Shown here in pieces: positions 45,167 through 57,064 of a stretch of 64,000 bases of DNA. Every line of letters begins with the position of its first letter. The first letter of the stretch is position 1. This stretch comes from Seiridium cupressi (taxonomy: Eukaryota > Ascomycota > Sordariomycetes > Amphisphaeriales > Sporocadaceae): NCBI GenBank assembly GCA_036674765.1, contig JARVKI010000027.1:186001-250000 (forward strand), given 5' to 3'. The notes under the pieces were generated by a model. That model was not told the DNA's origin, ran no database searches, and saw only the letters and a list, made by a program, of their open reading frames with translations. A program made the translations under genes and the position numbers.

Positions 45167-45784
45167 TATGGGTTATTCTCCGGGGTGGTGAGGCCGAAAA
45201 AGAACGTTTGGAGAGTCGAGAAGCTAGTTCGTCTTCTGCATCGAGTCTACTGTCGTGGACGGCGAATGTGTCGTGGGAATCAGCTCGTCTTAAGCTATCT
45301 CGCTTGGGGATTCGTGGCGAGCGGACCCCAATATCTAATCGCTGGTACTAGCCGCAGGTGGGGTCGGCTGCCAGCTCCCCATTACCAACCTATCCATTAG
45401 GGAGAATGCCTGTGATAAGCCCTTAACAATCATGAACCAGTCACCAAAAGACAGGAAACCTGCGAATCCCAACTCTTTGTGTAGTATTTTCATGGCCACT
45501 ATAACGATGGGCTGTAATGGACTCCGGGGTTTGTGTGCATATGGCAAAAGACCCTCAATTTCAGTTTTTACCGATTAGGTGTCATATTACCTGATGATTG
45601 CACTTTACAGTAGGAAAGCAGATCATTTGATAGATTGGGGGGAAGCTACTAGATGAAACTAGTACTGTATGCCTCTTTCGCTCCTGTTACTCCATATTAT
45701 CTCCCTTGTTAACATTGCAAATACCACAGCCTAAACACACATCCGACAGGGATGAAATACCAACTTCTCAACGACGTTTTACAA
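45167..45784. other. Intergenic region
   Basis: Promoter of COG1 (minus) and 3' flank of the F-box gene. No other gene-like frame. Confidence 0.5.
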
Positions 45785-47122
45785 CTAGATCTCCGATGGA
45801 GACTCAGTGAACCGCGTCTCCCATTCATCAATAGAACCATACTTGATCTTGTCCCTCGATTTGAACGGGCTCTTTTCCCATTCTTTCGACAGTGGACAAA
45901 CACCCTCCATGGGTGATCCACTGCCACGACAGCAGTAGTTGCTGATTCGGTGCCATCTTTTATTCCTGTCATGCGTCCTAATCTCCCAGACTTGGTTTCC
46001 TTCTGCATCAGCCTTTCCAGTGATGAATCCACAGATACAGGCATAATCCAGCTTTAAATTACACCTGATCTGCGCCAGAAGCTCCGGTAAAGACATGGTG
46101 TTAAGCCTGACATCCATGAGACAAATCTCCTTGAGGGTGTCTTTGTGACGGTTCAGGACAGCCATGAAGTCTTGTCGTCCATCTTCCAATACCCTTAAGG
46201 CTAGACTATTGAGACGCTGCCATGTATGATCAGCAGCTATGACATCGTCAATAGATGCATGGTAAGTGTCACCCATGGGACCCCGGCCAAAATCCAGGTT
46301 CAAGACCTCGAGATGTGTGAGGCTACCCAGAAACCTGCGTAAAATCCCTGACTTCATGGTTGGATGGCAGGTCCGGCTCTCCTCACCTGCTTTAGTACCA
46401 CTCTCGAAAACCAGTTCCAGATGTTTCAGCCGCGTGAGTGATACTGGAGGCTGTTGTAGCAACTTTAAGTTACGTTCGATGAAATACCAATGGATGTGGC
46501 CGGCGCGAAGCGTATCCAGTTCAGTGGCTGCAGTTTGTAGCGCTGACAGCACTACGTCGATATTGCGACATCCTTTGGGGTGATGTTCTCCGAGAAACTT
46601 GGACGAAATATGGTCAAAAGGATTCCTTCCAACCGGTAACGACGAGGCCTCGAAGAAGCATGAGTCACTTGTAATTGTGATATGTCGCAGATTCAGCAGC
46701 TTTGCGAAAACCTCAGCAAAGCACCGGAAATCATCTCGGCTGTCGACCATTCTCTTGTGAATCTCCAAAGCCTTTGTATACTCTGTGTATAGAAACGAAA
46801 GGTCACTTGTAAGACCAACTCGCCTCTTCCGATAAGAGACCCGCATCAGGTCCTGGTGATACCCTTCCAAGTTCTCAAAAGATACATCGTCACGAAGGGT
46901 ATCGCATCTGTAGATAATAGCGCGTACGCATTTCGGATACGTTTCTGCAACGTGCCTGAGTTGATGTAAATCATCTGCGTGTAGGTGGACTGTAAGTTCC
47001 TGGAAAATGAAGTTTGCGCCAATGTCGCTGAACGCTTTGCAGACTAGTCGGAAATCGCAAATATCTTCCGGGTCAAGAAATGAACAAATCAGATGTTGCA
47101 GCTCCAAAGGCAGTGGGTCCAT
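45785..47122 (-). CDS. F-box domain protein
   Basis: A single exon of 445 aa. The F-box is at the very N-terminus: MDPLPLELQHLICSFLDPEDICDFRLVCKAFSDIG. It is followed by a long region with leucine-rich-repeat-like spacing (LTRLKHLELVFESG, LTHLEVLNLDFGRG, LNSLALRVLEDGR, LKEICLMDVRLNTMSLPELLAQI). F-box proteins give substrate choice to SCF ubiquitin ligases through SKP1. The family is large in filamentous fungi and the target cannot be predicted. The start is at the F-box itself. Confidence 0.87.
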   Translation of the reverse strand: MDPLPLELQHLICSFLDPEDICDFRLVCKAFSDIGANFIFQELTVHLHADDLHQLRHVAETYPKCVRAIIYRCDTLRDDVSFENLEGYHQDLMRVSYRKRRVGLTSDLSFLYTEYTKALEIHKRMVDSRDDFRCFAEVFAKLLNLRHITITSDSCFFEASSLPVGRNPFDHISSKFLGEHHPKGCRNIDVVLSALQTAATELDTLRAGHIHWYFIERNLKLLQQPPVSLTRLKHLELVFESGTKAGEESRTCHPTMKSGILRRFLGSLTHLEVLNLDFGRGPMGDTYHASIDDVIAADHTWQRLNSLALRVLEDGRQDFMAVLNRHKDTLKEICLMDVRLNTMSLPELLAQIRCNLKLDYACICGFITGKADAEGNQVWEIRTHDRNKRWHRISNYCCRGSGSPMEGVCPLSKEWEKSPFKSRDKIKYGSIDEWETRFTESPSEI

Positions 47123-47526
47123 GATGAGTCTCGAAATATACTAATGAACATGAGAGAATTAAAAGTGAAGGTGAATAGCATTAGGACGATCCCGACGAAC
47201 TAGGTGATGGTACCATGAGAGGCGGCGGGGCAAGCACCTGCACATCACAGTTGTCGGCCCGTTTGTCTGTAGCACCTACAGTAGGTAGGTTAGACACCAT
47301 ATTCTTCTCCTGTGCTAATTTTAAATGAATCTCCACCAATTCTTCCAGCTGTGATGTCGTGCTATCGTATAATTATTCTCTGGCGCGCTTCAGGTCTGTC
47401 AGCAAGCATCTGCTTATATCGTACATTTGCTCGATCAATAGCATATCTGGCTAGTAGGTATTCTTCCAATTATCTTGAATACAGGCCGACGAACATTTCA
47501 ACACACTGCTACATATCAGTGGCACT
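47123..47526. other. Intergenic region
   Basis: The 3' flank of the DUF1349 gene and the promoter of the F-box gene, both on the minus strand. A plus-strand frame at 47312-47728 overlaps the DUF1349 gene and is judged a shadow. Confidence 0.45.
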
Positions 47527-48194
47527 TCAGGGTAGCCATTCGAGCTCAAACTCCTTGAAGTCAACTTTCAGCACCTCTTTGGCATTTCTCTCCGGTCTCG
47601 CGACTAGAGGGCTGACGTCCAATACCCATTCCTCCCCTTCCTGCTCATCCTCGTCCGCAAATATCCAACCGATCTCCCTTAGTGGATGCCTGTCCTTCAC
47701 ATTGCCGTCATTATCCAGAACTATATGATACACCCAGGCACTCTCTCCGTGCTCGTCCGATTTGCGAACAACCTCCAGCGTCACCCCTTTCTTGGGATCC
47801 TCGTCGGCCAGAGGCAAGATGCTCCAATCAGCCCATCGATCACATCCCACCGTACTGAGATGAGGTTTACCGTTGTAAAACTCTAGCCCGGTCTTTATCC
47901 ACTTGGCCGGTTCTGGAGACTTGGAATGCTTCAGCACCAAGAGAAGCCCAGCTTGATCGTAACGCTCAGTCCATAGTCCCCAGAAAGTCACTTTAGCGGA
48001 CTGGAACTTCTTCAAGAAACCTGACGATACGCGGGTGATGGGAGCTTGATAATATCAGCTCGTGCCGTGCTTTGCGGCCAGTTTCCGGAATATTGAGAAA
48101 CCTTACCATTCCAGACATTGGTGGTCGGTGGCTTCTTCCAGATATCCGTGCCCGGTTCGGCTTCTAGCACAAAAGACTCCTTGGTGATATCCAT
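47527..48194 (-). CDS. DUF1349 (concanavalin-A-like fold) family protein
   Basis: Exons 48194-48107 and 48020-47527, with an 86-bp phase-1 intron; splicing joins TNVWN to GFLKKFQSAKVTFWG. The product is 193 aa. The sequence AGLLLVL, KWIKTGLEFYNGKPHLSTVGCDRWADWS and the ending EIGWIFADEDEQ match the DUF1349/regulation-of-enolase-like family, a beta-sandwich of unknown activity found in bacteria and fungi. No signal peptide. Function unknown. The Trp-rich pattern suggests ligand binding like in related lectin-type folds, but this is inference. Confidence 0.85.
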
Positions 48195-49528
48195 CGCTAC
48201 GAAACTTCACAGAGGGTCGTCTAATGTGACAAATATTTGACTGCGTATGATAATGTTACAAGATGTTGAAGTTAAACAAGATGCAAGTTATGACGGTAGT
48301 TACCCCTCTTGTGGGACCTCACGAGCTGACTATTGCTCAACCTGAAACGCCGAAAGTAACTCCGAAATTCTATGCAGGCCAGTATTCTGCTATGGTTAAT
48401 CTTATTAAAAATAGAATAAGATCTTTGAATTCTGATTTCCCGGTAAGAAATATAGCCGCATCTTTCCAGCCTCTGGCTTTCATCGGGAGTCTAGCTTTGC
48501 TGAATAGATATGTAAATTTTCGTTCAAAGGGGGGGGTGATATAGCCCGGAATAGAGGGAGTCAAGGAATACGAGCTCCATAGGCGAAAGATTGTATGCTG
48601 TTTTGACGTCAACTAGAGTCTCGCATCTACGGAAGAGATCTGAATACTAAATAGTCTGCATTTAATGAGAATCCCTTATCATTGGCAAGACCGCTGGCAT
48701 TTCGCAACTGCAGAAACATTTCTCCTAGATGTAAACGACTATGAGGGACTTTTATTTGCTGGCAGCTTTTGTGTCGAATCTTCAGAGTATTACAAGTTGG
48801 ACGCGATCCATCTGGACATCCTTGGAATACAGTATGACTATTATTATCGTCATGGGGCGTTTGGGGCGGTTCCATATTATTAGATCAGCTTGCCACGTTC
48901 TTACTGATGATAGATCAGGAAACTTGGAACCAACTTCAGGAGAGGTAAGAGTGTTTCCAAAAGTACAGACAGAATTTTCCTTGAACAGCTTTCCAACATA
49001 TCTTGCATCAGTGACAGCGATGAATGAGGAATCACCTTGGGGAATCATATGCTGTTTGCCCAGGTCGGGATTTCTCCGCACGTTGGAAACTGTGAGATGC
49101 CGGAATACGAAAAGGCGCATCCTCCATAGAAGTATTTCTAATATGAATTAGGAACTTCTAAAGGTACTAAATCTCGGTATTCACTTTCAGTCCAAATAAA
49201 CTCATTAACATAATTAGAAAGGCGATAACTGAGTACTATCATCGAGGCCCTACCGAACTGGTCGCTGCCACCATAGCCGAAGTCTGATGCGGAAAAAGGC
49301 GGGGACCCTTTGTGGGCCGAACACTCAAGCGAACGACGATGTGGGATGCGCCTGGCGCTTATCTACAATGTATACATCCCTCTCATCGCAGTCAATTGCT
49401 GGCATGAAATCTTGCGTCCTATCACTGTCATTTTTGCATTCCAACCCAAACCTCGAGGCACAGAATATCTCACAGCTTTCTACATGCAGAGAACAGTCGC
49501 AGGCCAATTAAGACGGATCACAAGAAAG
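48195..49528. other. Intergenic region with disordered short frames
   Basis: 1.3 kb, AT-rich at 48.2-48.6 kb. Minus-strand frames around 48.63-49.12 kb look faintly protein-like (SFIAVTDARYVGKLF) but are short and unassigned. No clear gene, RNA or repeat. Confidence 0.4.
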
Positions 49529-50644
49529 ATGTTTAACTTGACCCTCCAGTCGAAAGTCAAGCTCGCCAGCGGGCACGACATGCCCCTTCTGGGGTTCGGT
49601 GTAAGTACAACTTCCCCGTTACTTTTACACATGAGGCACTCATGCTGACTAGGGTAGGTTTACCAAGTGTGAGTGGCGTAGCTAACGACGCTACTCGTAG
49701 ACCTCATCAAGCACATCCCGAAAGCTGGCTGACACTACAGCGCACAGCCCTGCAGACGAGGCCGAACGTTGCGTGAAGGAGGCACTCAATGTGGGCTATC
49801 GGCATATCGATTCAGCTGCCGCGTACCGCAATGAGGCGCCATGTGGTAGTGCCATTCGCTCTCTAGCCTCCACGATCCCGAGATCCGAAGTCTTCTTTAC
49901 CTCGAAAGTGAGAACAAAAGGTCAGACTATCTTGATGCATGATCCCGGCCCACATTGACCACACATAATGTACTGCCTGTCTACATGCTTACCTCCACCG
50001 TAGGAATGTCATACGAATCGGCCAAGGCAACGGTTGTCAACACCCTTCAGGAAACTGGTCTGGACTACGTAGACCTCATGCTCCTGCACGCGCCATACGG
50101 AGGCTCTGCCGTGCGAAAAGAGGCCTGGAAAGCCCTCGTAGAATCCGTGGAAGAGGGCAAAGTGCGGAGCATCGGGGTGAGCAACTACGGCCTACATCAC
50201 CTCCAGGAGCTCAACCAGCACATCACGGAACTGGCGTCGGAACGTGGCGGTCCTGGCAAGGGAGGTGTTGTGAGTGTCGGGCAATGGGAGATCCATCCGT
50301 GGCTTCCGAGACGGGACATTGTGGGCTGGGCGAAGGAGAACGGTGTTGCCGTCCAGGCCTATTGTCCTTTGGTCAGAGGCGAGAGGTGGAGCGAGGAAGT
50401 TTTGCAGGACCTCTCGAAGAAGCACAACAAGACAGCCGCACAAGTGTTGGTCAGATGGAGCCTGCAGAAGGGATACATCCCGCTGCCCAAAAGTGTCACG
50501 GCTTCGCGCATCCAGGAGAATGCTCAGGTCTTTGACTTTGAGCTGGATGAGGGAGATATGCAAAAGCTAGAATTGGATGAATATGCGCCGTGTACCTGGG
50601 ATCCAACTACGAGCGCACTGGATAATGGGACAACGAAAGCGTAG
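49529..50644 (+). CDS. Aldo/keto reductase
   Basis: Exons 49529-49600, 49658-49668 (only 11 nt), 49748-49920 and 50004-50644; 298 aa in frame. The micro-exon is needed to build GFGVYQV-PADEAE, the classic start of the family. The catalytic tetrad is complete: Asp and Tyr in HIDSAAAYRNE, Lys in FFTSKVR, His in LLHAPYGG. Cofactor and substrate-loop marks are VRSIGVSNYG, VGQWEIHPWL and IPLPKSVTASRIQENAQVFDFEL. NADPH-dependent reduction of carbonyls to alcohols is expected; likely cytosolic. An alternative model retaining 49704-49747 as coding would keep the frame but insert 16 foreign residues, so splicing is preferred. Confidence 0.88.
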
Positions 50645-50929
50645 GCCTAGTCTCAGAAACTCAATCATCAATGTTTTCATTGCTGAAACGCTATAGTGAA
50701 AGACTCTGACGGCCAAATATAGTCTCACCTTCCCGACAAAGGCTAAAAGTCTACAGATCAGAACGAGGCCAAAATAATCCAAATCGCTGAACGTCGGCCT
50801 TCGAGATGCAAACCCATCTTGTCCCATCCAATTTTTGTTGACACTCCCAGACTAAATTTGTTTTTCCCCGTCCCATTTTTAAAACCGTAGCCAACTTCCC
50901 AGTAGAGAAGACTTTTATCTGTAGTATGT

Positions 50930-52113
50930 CTAAGCAGAACCAGAACCCAAACGCTCCAGGACTGGGCGCTGATCCCAGCGATCTTCGCCAATGTCGCTTT
51001 CCTCATCATCGAAACCTTCTTCTTCGTCGCCATAAATTGACTCCTCTGTGCTGTATATGAAGAATTGGGCGAATATGCCCAGATCCAAAAGTAGTGTACC
51101 AAAGCTGCCAGCCAACCACGACAGATTGACTAGAATATATCTCCCATAAATCCTGCCCGCCTCACCTTCGCGGCAGTGATTCGGTTTGGTACATGTGGGC
51201 TCGTAGGCGAAGATTGACAGAACATATGTCAAATTACCTAGACAGGCAAATAAGAAAAACAGCATGGAAACTCCTTCCACTGACTTGCGACGCCAATTGA
51301 GAAGTATTTGAGGAAGGCGGGAGCCTAGATATAGGACGGCGCAGAGCCATCCGAATACCTGGCCCAAGACATCGAACTGAGGTAGATTGTCATCGGCGGG
51401 TTGGGAAGACCTATTTCCCGAATAGCGGCGACTCAGGTACCAACCGGCGACGCCAGCAACACAGACCATCAAAACAGCCACGGCGTTTCGAAAGGCAACC
51501 TGAAGCGTTGTTGACGGCGGAGCGGGCGTGGCGGGCTGCTCAGAGAGCATTGGTACAGCAGGAGATAGATGACTCCAGCTCTGATTACTGTCTCTTCTCT
51601 CCCTTTCTTGAGCGAGGGGATTGGAACCATTGAGCAAACCTGTCCTCTCGTGCGGCTCTCCTATTGCTACGACCGTGGGGCTCTTCTTCTTCTTCGGCGG
51701 CGGCACAACCTCGTCCTTCCACGTGAAACCCTTATAGTAGAAGCATTGGCCCAACAATACTACGTCGGCGATGGTATAGTAAATGGCGAGAATGAGCATT
51801 GTAGGCAAGACGCCCTGGAACACAGCCCCCAATATGTTGAAAACATCGCCCAGTAGCCACACAATGATGAATTGGAGCGAAAGGCCGTCGGCGGAGCTGC
51901 GGCGAAAGTTTTCGAGAATCTGCGGGCTGAAGACGACAATCCATGCCGCTATCGATATGGAGCTATGGGGAAGTCGGATGTTAGTGGCTGCAAAACTTAT
52001 AGCATAGTGTGGGAAAACAATGCTAAAGGATTGGGATGGGCAACTTTGGCTTACCCGCAAATGCCGGAGATGGCTTCGACATCCAAGTTCAATGGCCCTG
52101 TTGGAGGCGCCAT
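50930..52113 (-). CDS. PQ-loop repeat vacuolar membrane protein (Ypq1/RTC2 type)
   Basis: Exons 52113-52055 and 51962-50930, with a 92-bp phase-2 intron; 363 aa. Splicing gives MAPPTGPLNLDVEAISGIC-GSISIAAW. Two PQ-loop repeats are visible: VFSPQILENFRRSSADGLSLQF near the N-terminus, and LGSRLPQILLNWRRKSVEGVSMLFF in the second half. About seven membrane segments, with a long Ser/Pro-rich loop between repeats and an acidic C-terminal tail (YGDEEEGFDDEESDIGED). Yeast relatives export basic amino acids (Lys/Arg) from, or exchange them at, the vacuole. An alternative reading upstream of the splice is an artefact of the intron being open. Confidence 0.88.
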
Positions 52114-52991
52114 GGTGACTTGCAGGGCGGGATCGCAATGTGGCTTCAGGACAAGCAAGACTAATTGCCGTGTCTAAAATCTATGGTTGGGGGTACGAAT
52201 GTGGTGTAAGGAAACATTGGGATTGAGCAAGAAATAAAAGGCAGGAAAACACAATTGGTAGAGACATGGAGTCATCAGTCATGAAAGCTTTTCCAACACA
52301 AATAGCTCGGCAGTAGGAAGACCATGTGCATGACCGATCTCCGGCGCAAAAAGACGCGCCCAAAGATGCCACCGCCCTGAAAAATGACCTCACCGACGCG
52401 CTAAAGCCAGCCCCACCTCCTGCAAGCCCCAGCCTAGGATCTCCTTTTTGCGGGGTAGCTTGATTGGTGGCTAGGATTGTCCCATCAGTCTGCATTGTCT
52501 AAGACAGCGACGGTCTCTGTCGCTCTAAGAAAACGCATAAACTCCATACCGGTATGAGGATTTCTCTCAATATTTAAAGATAAATTATTTGGCCTTTTAT
52601 TTTTACGAGCTTGGTAATTCGGCCTTGCCACCGAATTAATACTTAAGATATTTAATTGGTATTGGATTCCTTTTAATAGAAAGTTCAGCTATTTAAACTG
52701 ATATATTTCATTACTTAACTAATCGTAAGGTATTATGGTTAACTACGAAAAAATTACGTGACCCGTCGTTTGATAATTACACCACTGTCATTCTTGGTCT
52801 GAACAGCAATTTATTTGCACAAACATCGTCACTTTTCGATGCAATTTTGTTGGAATCATCCTTGCAAAACTACCTAGGTACGTTCGTACGCATTAAACCC
52901 TTCTGGCTCACGACGCTCTCACGGATGTTGCGCTGGGGGGGCTCTGCTAGGTCCTTTCGAGTTCCACAGCAGTGGCTCATCGTTCGAGCTT
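52114..52991. other. Intergenic region entering an AT-rich island
   Basis: From about 52.55 to 52.80 kb the sequence becomes AT-rich (for example aaataattatttggccttttattttta near 52580) with no frames. No gene recognised. Confidence 0.5.
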
Positions 52992-54107
52992 GTGTCGGTG
53001 GCCTTGCTGCTAGCCACATTGTCGGCACTCCCAAGAGAGCCGTCTTTCCCGGAGGACCCTGGGTCGAATTTAGGCTCAGCGATGATTGCAGAGCCCGATT
53101 CTTTATTCTTTCCTCATGAATTTGGGGCAGCGAGTCTGCCGACACTACGAAAAGCACTGTTATCAGCCCCCGGAGGAAGCTCACAACTAGCACAAGCTAT
53201 GCCGTCTGAACCAAGCCAGGGCTATACACCCATTAAAGTATATTGACCACTAAACGTACATCCTGTGTCGCGGACACTAATCGTACTTTCAATCACTGGG
53301 ATTATTGCCGTCCTTGAGGTACTGATGCGACTATCAGCACACAACCACGGCATTGGACTTGTTCAAGACCAAACCTATCTGCATTATCTTTGGACCACAT
53401 TGCCAGCTATTATACTCGCGCTTATCAGCTTATACTTCGGCTCTGTTGACTTAGAACTACAAGCACTGAGCCCGTTTATAGCATTGCGACGCGAGTCTGC
53501 AACAGCCTACACCTCCCTAGACCTACGACTACTTGGCAAACTCGATCCGCAAACTATCTACGCTGAGCTGCGCACAACAACCGCAGGCTCCGTGTTCATT
53601 GAGAGTCCCTCTCCCATCATGATGACCACAAAGCTGTGCTTAGCCGACACAGTCTCTTCGGATTTCTGGAGTAAATCGTATAATTATGGAGGCGGAAATC
53701 ATTTGATCATTTGACCAGGGCATCATCACATCTCTGATTCTTGGAAGCAACTTATCGTATCCTCAGAACACTTATGAAAAGCTTGCCTTTCCGGCGTTGA
53801 TCTGGGAAGACGAGGCGGCCTCGAATAAAAGCGCAAATACCACATCCCTAGTTACGAAGACGGTCGTGCCCGCGATGGGAAACAAACCCAAATGCTACAA
53901 GTATCCATAATCTGCCATATAAGCTTCTCTTTTGTGCAACTTTGACATGTGGAAGGATGAGGCGGGCAATATAAAGGTGAAAATTCGGCCCAATCAAGTA
54001 TTTCGGCTTGGATTTGGTCCTCCCAGTGAGAGTAAGAAAAATGATGCGCGGGGACGTTTTGGTATTTGGGTTATGCCTAATCAGCATATATCAAATATTG
54101 ACAAATG
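52992..54107 (+). pseudogene. Broken DUF3433-type membrane protein gene, truncated at the 3' end
   Basis: Pieces of one protein lie in order on the plus strand. First comes LAQAMPSEPSQGYTPIKVY, then a stop (TGA at about 53247) where a Trp would fit. Next is a membrane block (SITGIIAVLEVLMRLSAHNHGIG) and YLHYLWTTLPAIILALISLYFGSVDLELQALSPFIALRR, the most DUF3433-like part. After it come SLDLRLLGKLDPQTIYAELR and SPSPIMMTTKLCLADTVSSDFW. The frame changes near 53710, then ILGSNLSYPQNTYEKLAFPALIWE continues to a TAA at about 53910, and IKVKIRPNQVFRLGFGPPSESKK follows in another frame. The C-terminal half is missing; the repeat-rich island starts just downstream. DUF3433 proteins are large fungal membrane proteins of unknown function. 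Confidence 0.65.
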
Positions 54108-54265
54108 AAGTCAAATTTTATAATGGTAAGAGGGGCTTCTTGAGTTGTTCGAGATGCTGAGTATTCCTGTATCGATCCCGTCTATCTTAGAGTACTGAAG
54201 ATAGTCCTTAATATCCTCATTCACTGATACGATAAAATGTGGGGCACCTACGTTGCTAGGTTATA

Positions 54266-54344
54266 TGGAGCTAGCTGGCAGCTGGCGCTTGGGCCAGCCA
54301 GCTGGCTCCACCTTTAGATAGAGATCCTCCCGCTGCCGCGGGAG
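54266..54344. repeat. Two adjacent GC-rich hairpins inside AT-rich DNA
   Basis: 54266-54310: TGGAGC ... GCTCCA arms enclosing imperfect inverted CAGCTGGC-type repeats. 54327-54344: CTCCCGC, spacer TGCC, GCGGGAG, a perfect 7-bp stem. A third stem, AGCCCC...GGGGCT, is at 54672-54691. Such stems often occur at ends of fungal mobile elements, but no element could be identified. Confidence 0.45.
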
Positions 54345-54394
54345 AGTTAAAGAATCTATGCTTTCACACCACTTTATTTGACCCCCATACTATC

Positions 54395-54690
54395 TGTTTC
54401 ATTCACCGTACGGGAAAGTTTCTTAAGAAAACCCCGTAAATGTTTTTAAATAAAAAGAAGAGCACCACAGGCGTATATTACTAAAAAAAAAAAAAAATGT
54501 TAAATAATATAAGAATCCTTCGTTATAAATCTCTTAAAAGAATAGTGTAAGGGCGCTTATTAAGAATTTTTGCACATTATAAAGCCCTTATAATACTATA
54601 TGTCCGTATGATTTGATTTATGTAGTGGTGTTAACGTTTTTGTGGTATATTAGCAACGCATACCCAATGCCAGCCCCAGACTATCGGGGC
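54395..54690 (+). repeat. Direct repeat copy A (RIP-like, AT-enriched)
   Basis: It aligns end to end with copy B at 57065-57350 in the same orientation. Shared anchors include CGTA..GG/TGAGAAA, aatccttc/gatcctca, gcacat(a/t)at, cgtatg(a/g)ttt, tggtatatt, catacc and atgcca(g/a)cccc. Many differences are transitions, and several are CA-to-TA or TG-to-TA in this copy (accacatg versus actatatg; ttgcaaag versus ttataaat). Confidence 0.6.
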
Positions 54691-57064
54691 TTCATTTGGC
54701 ATGGAGCGTCAGCCAACAGCACTTAATGGGTTGTCGTTAAGTCCGCTAGCAGGCTTTATCGTTAGTATCTACGCAGTGTGGTCCAAAACGATTTCTCTCG
54801 AGCGCGATACGTCTGGATAGACTTAGGAGCTGAGGCGGAAGATATCTACTAAAGGCAGCTTGGTTAATCTTGGAGATGAGGATTCGGTGGCCCTAGGACC
54901 TGTGCGACTGTGAGTGGAGCTCAAAATGCCAGGTATGAAACGCAGGCGTAAGTCGTCAGCACTAAGCTTGTAACGCATGTTTATAAACTAAATTGGTCTA
55001 GAGCCTAAAACAAAACGCCTAAACATTTACAGAAAAAAAAACCTATACAACACCAAGTATTCGTTGGTCGTCACCGATCCAACTACTAATTTGGCCCTCT
55101 CTAGCTTATCAGAGGAGAGCGGACGGGATCCTGAGTTTTCTAGAGGGTATGGTCGTATATGCCTTATTGAGCGTGTAATCTTCAATATATTATATCTTGT
55201 ATCTCTTAGACCTCTTACCTCAGTAACGTTTGACCCTAGCATTTGATATGATAGACGCAGTAAGCCCGTCGGGCTCTCGATAGAAGCACATATTGTGCGC
55301 TCTTGAGATTGTCCATCACGAGCATTGTGGTGCAAACCTTCTGTCTCATGAAAGCCATGGCTGACCTTCCTACGTTATGCGTTGCTCTTGTTGCCCGACT
55401 TAGAGCCATGACACGGGTGATCCTCGTGACTTGTGGTCAGGGATCGGGGTATCACGTGACCAGACACGGAACTCCTGCACAGAGGTAGCTTGGACCCAAA
55501 TATTTTACGGTACTTCCACTGCTGCCTGGATGATCTATAACTCGTTTTGATTCTATCGCAACCATGGAGTGAATGCCGATGGGTCTGTTACAGCCCACGC
55601 TCTTCACCACCAGGAAGTGCTCACTAACGAGCAAGTTGCGCATCTTGGACCTAAATTAAACAATCACATCTAACACTGCCAGGCTCTTCATGTTATTTGG
55701 ATTTAAAAAAGCCCATGTATTACGCTTATACTGACAAGCCAGGCACTCGCCGCGCTGGGCAATGCAGTCGATACAGTGTTCCTCGTCACGGCTCTTGTAT
55801 TTCTTGGGGCTGGCACACCTAATGTGCCATCAGCATCGTGGTGGTATCCGATTGTAAGGTATGACTTCATTATTGATCGAAGGTGCTCCTATGAATCCGT
55901 AAAATACACGAGGTTGCCAAGTTCTGGGTTTCTAACTTGTGGTTGGTTCGCGATAATGACAGGATGTCGGCGGGATGGTCGGCGTAGTCGATTCTTAAAC
56001 CGATGCTGCGTTGGAAGTGGACGACGCGGAGAGGGAAATTGTGTTAGTGAATGTGCTCGATCTGTCTGGCGGCTATTCGGTGTTCGCACGGGTCCCAGAG
56101 ACAACACTCTCGAAAACCATCCAATTGGCAGCCGTAGAAAGTGCCGTTGAAACAGACCATACAGTATTAGCCAATGTTCACTCTGTAGAGCCGATTGAGG
56201 TAAACCGATGAGACCATTGGTACGTAGGCGCGAACTGTCTCCAGATTCCTGTTATTTCTTGGTGCAGCGGAATGCTAACTCGCCTCCAGCTGGAGATCCC
56301 GAGCCTCAAAATATCCTTCAGACAATTCCTTCTCTACGAAGGCTGTCCAGCCTCTTGTGGCTGATTTTCGTCACACGAAAGGCATGTGCAGGTCAAAAGT
56401 TATATCTGTGCAGCGGTCTTCGGGCGGCATGAACGAGATAGCCTAGATCGCCTCCTGGCAGAGATTCAGGAGCTGCTTAGCTTCACGACGTGCCTCGATC
56501 GGAGGTTTATCGTGCCTCCACATCAACCCAGGCAATATGCTCCTATCATTGTTCCAAGTTTTCCTGCTCACCGAGACCTGCCTAATCTTCTTAGATGCTC
56601 TTGTGGCAATGCTAGCCATCTTGGTGGTTTCCTCTTCATACTATGATTGCATTCTCTGCGCTCTTCAGATAATTGATGAACGAAAGGGCGGAAGCATCGT
56701 GGCTGTTCGCGCTGGATGGCCGGCATAACCAAATCTTGCGTAGCCCACTGCACGTCGAAGTGAGGCCGGCTTGGACCTGCATCAGATAGAAAGAAGCAGC
56801 TGCCATTGTTGACTATGTTTGGGTCGTCGGTCGTTGAAGTTGCTCTGCGTGTTCCCACTTCTAGACTGTTATAGTATCATATATATTGTTCCATGTACTC
56901 TGCTTTGAATAGAATATGTTAATTTGATGGCCGCTGACCGGATGCTGCGAATATAATCTGAATATCCTGTCTAAAACTAGGACAATTAAGTTGACGATGT
57001 CACTAATTTATTCCAGTTTCATTCTCGCCCATCTTAGCCTACTAAGAATAGGCTTCAATGTCCT

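Noticed and set aside
44914..45400. Plus-strand frames of about 145 codons
   Set aside because: Antisense to the start of COG1 and running into its promoter; no protein-like features.
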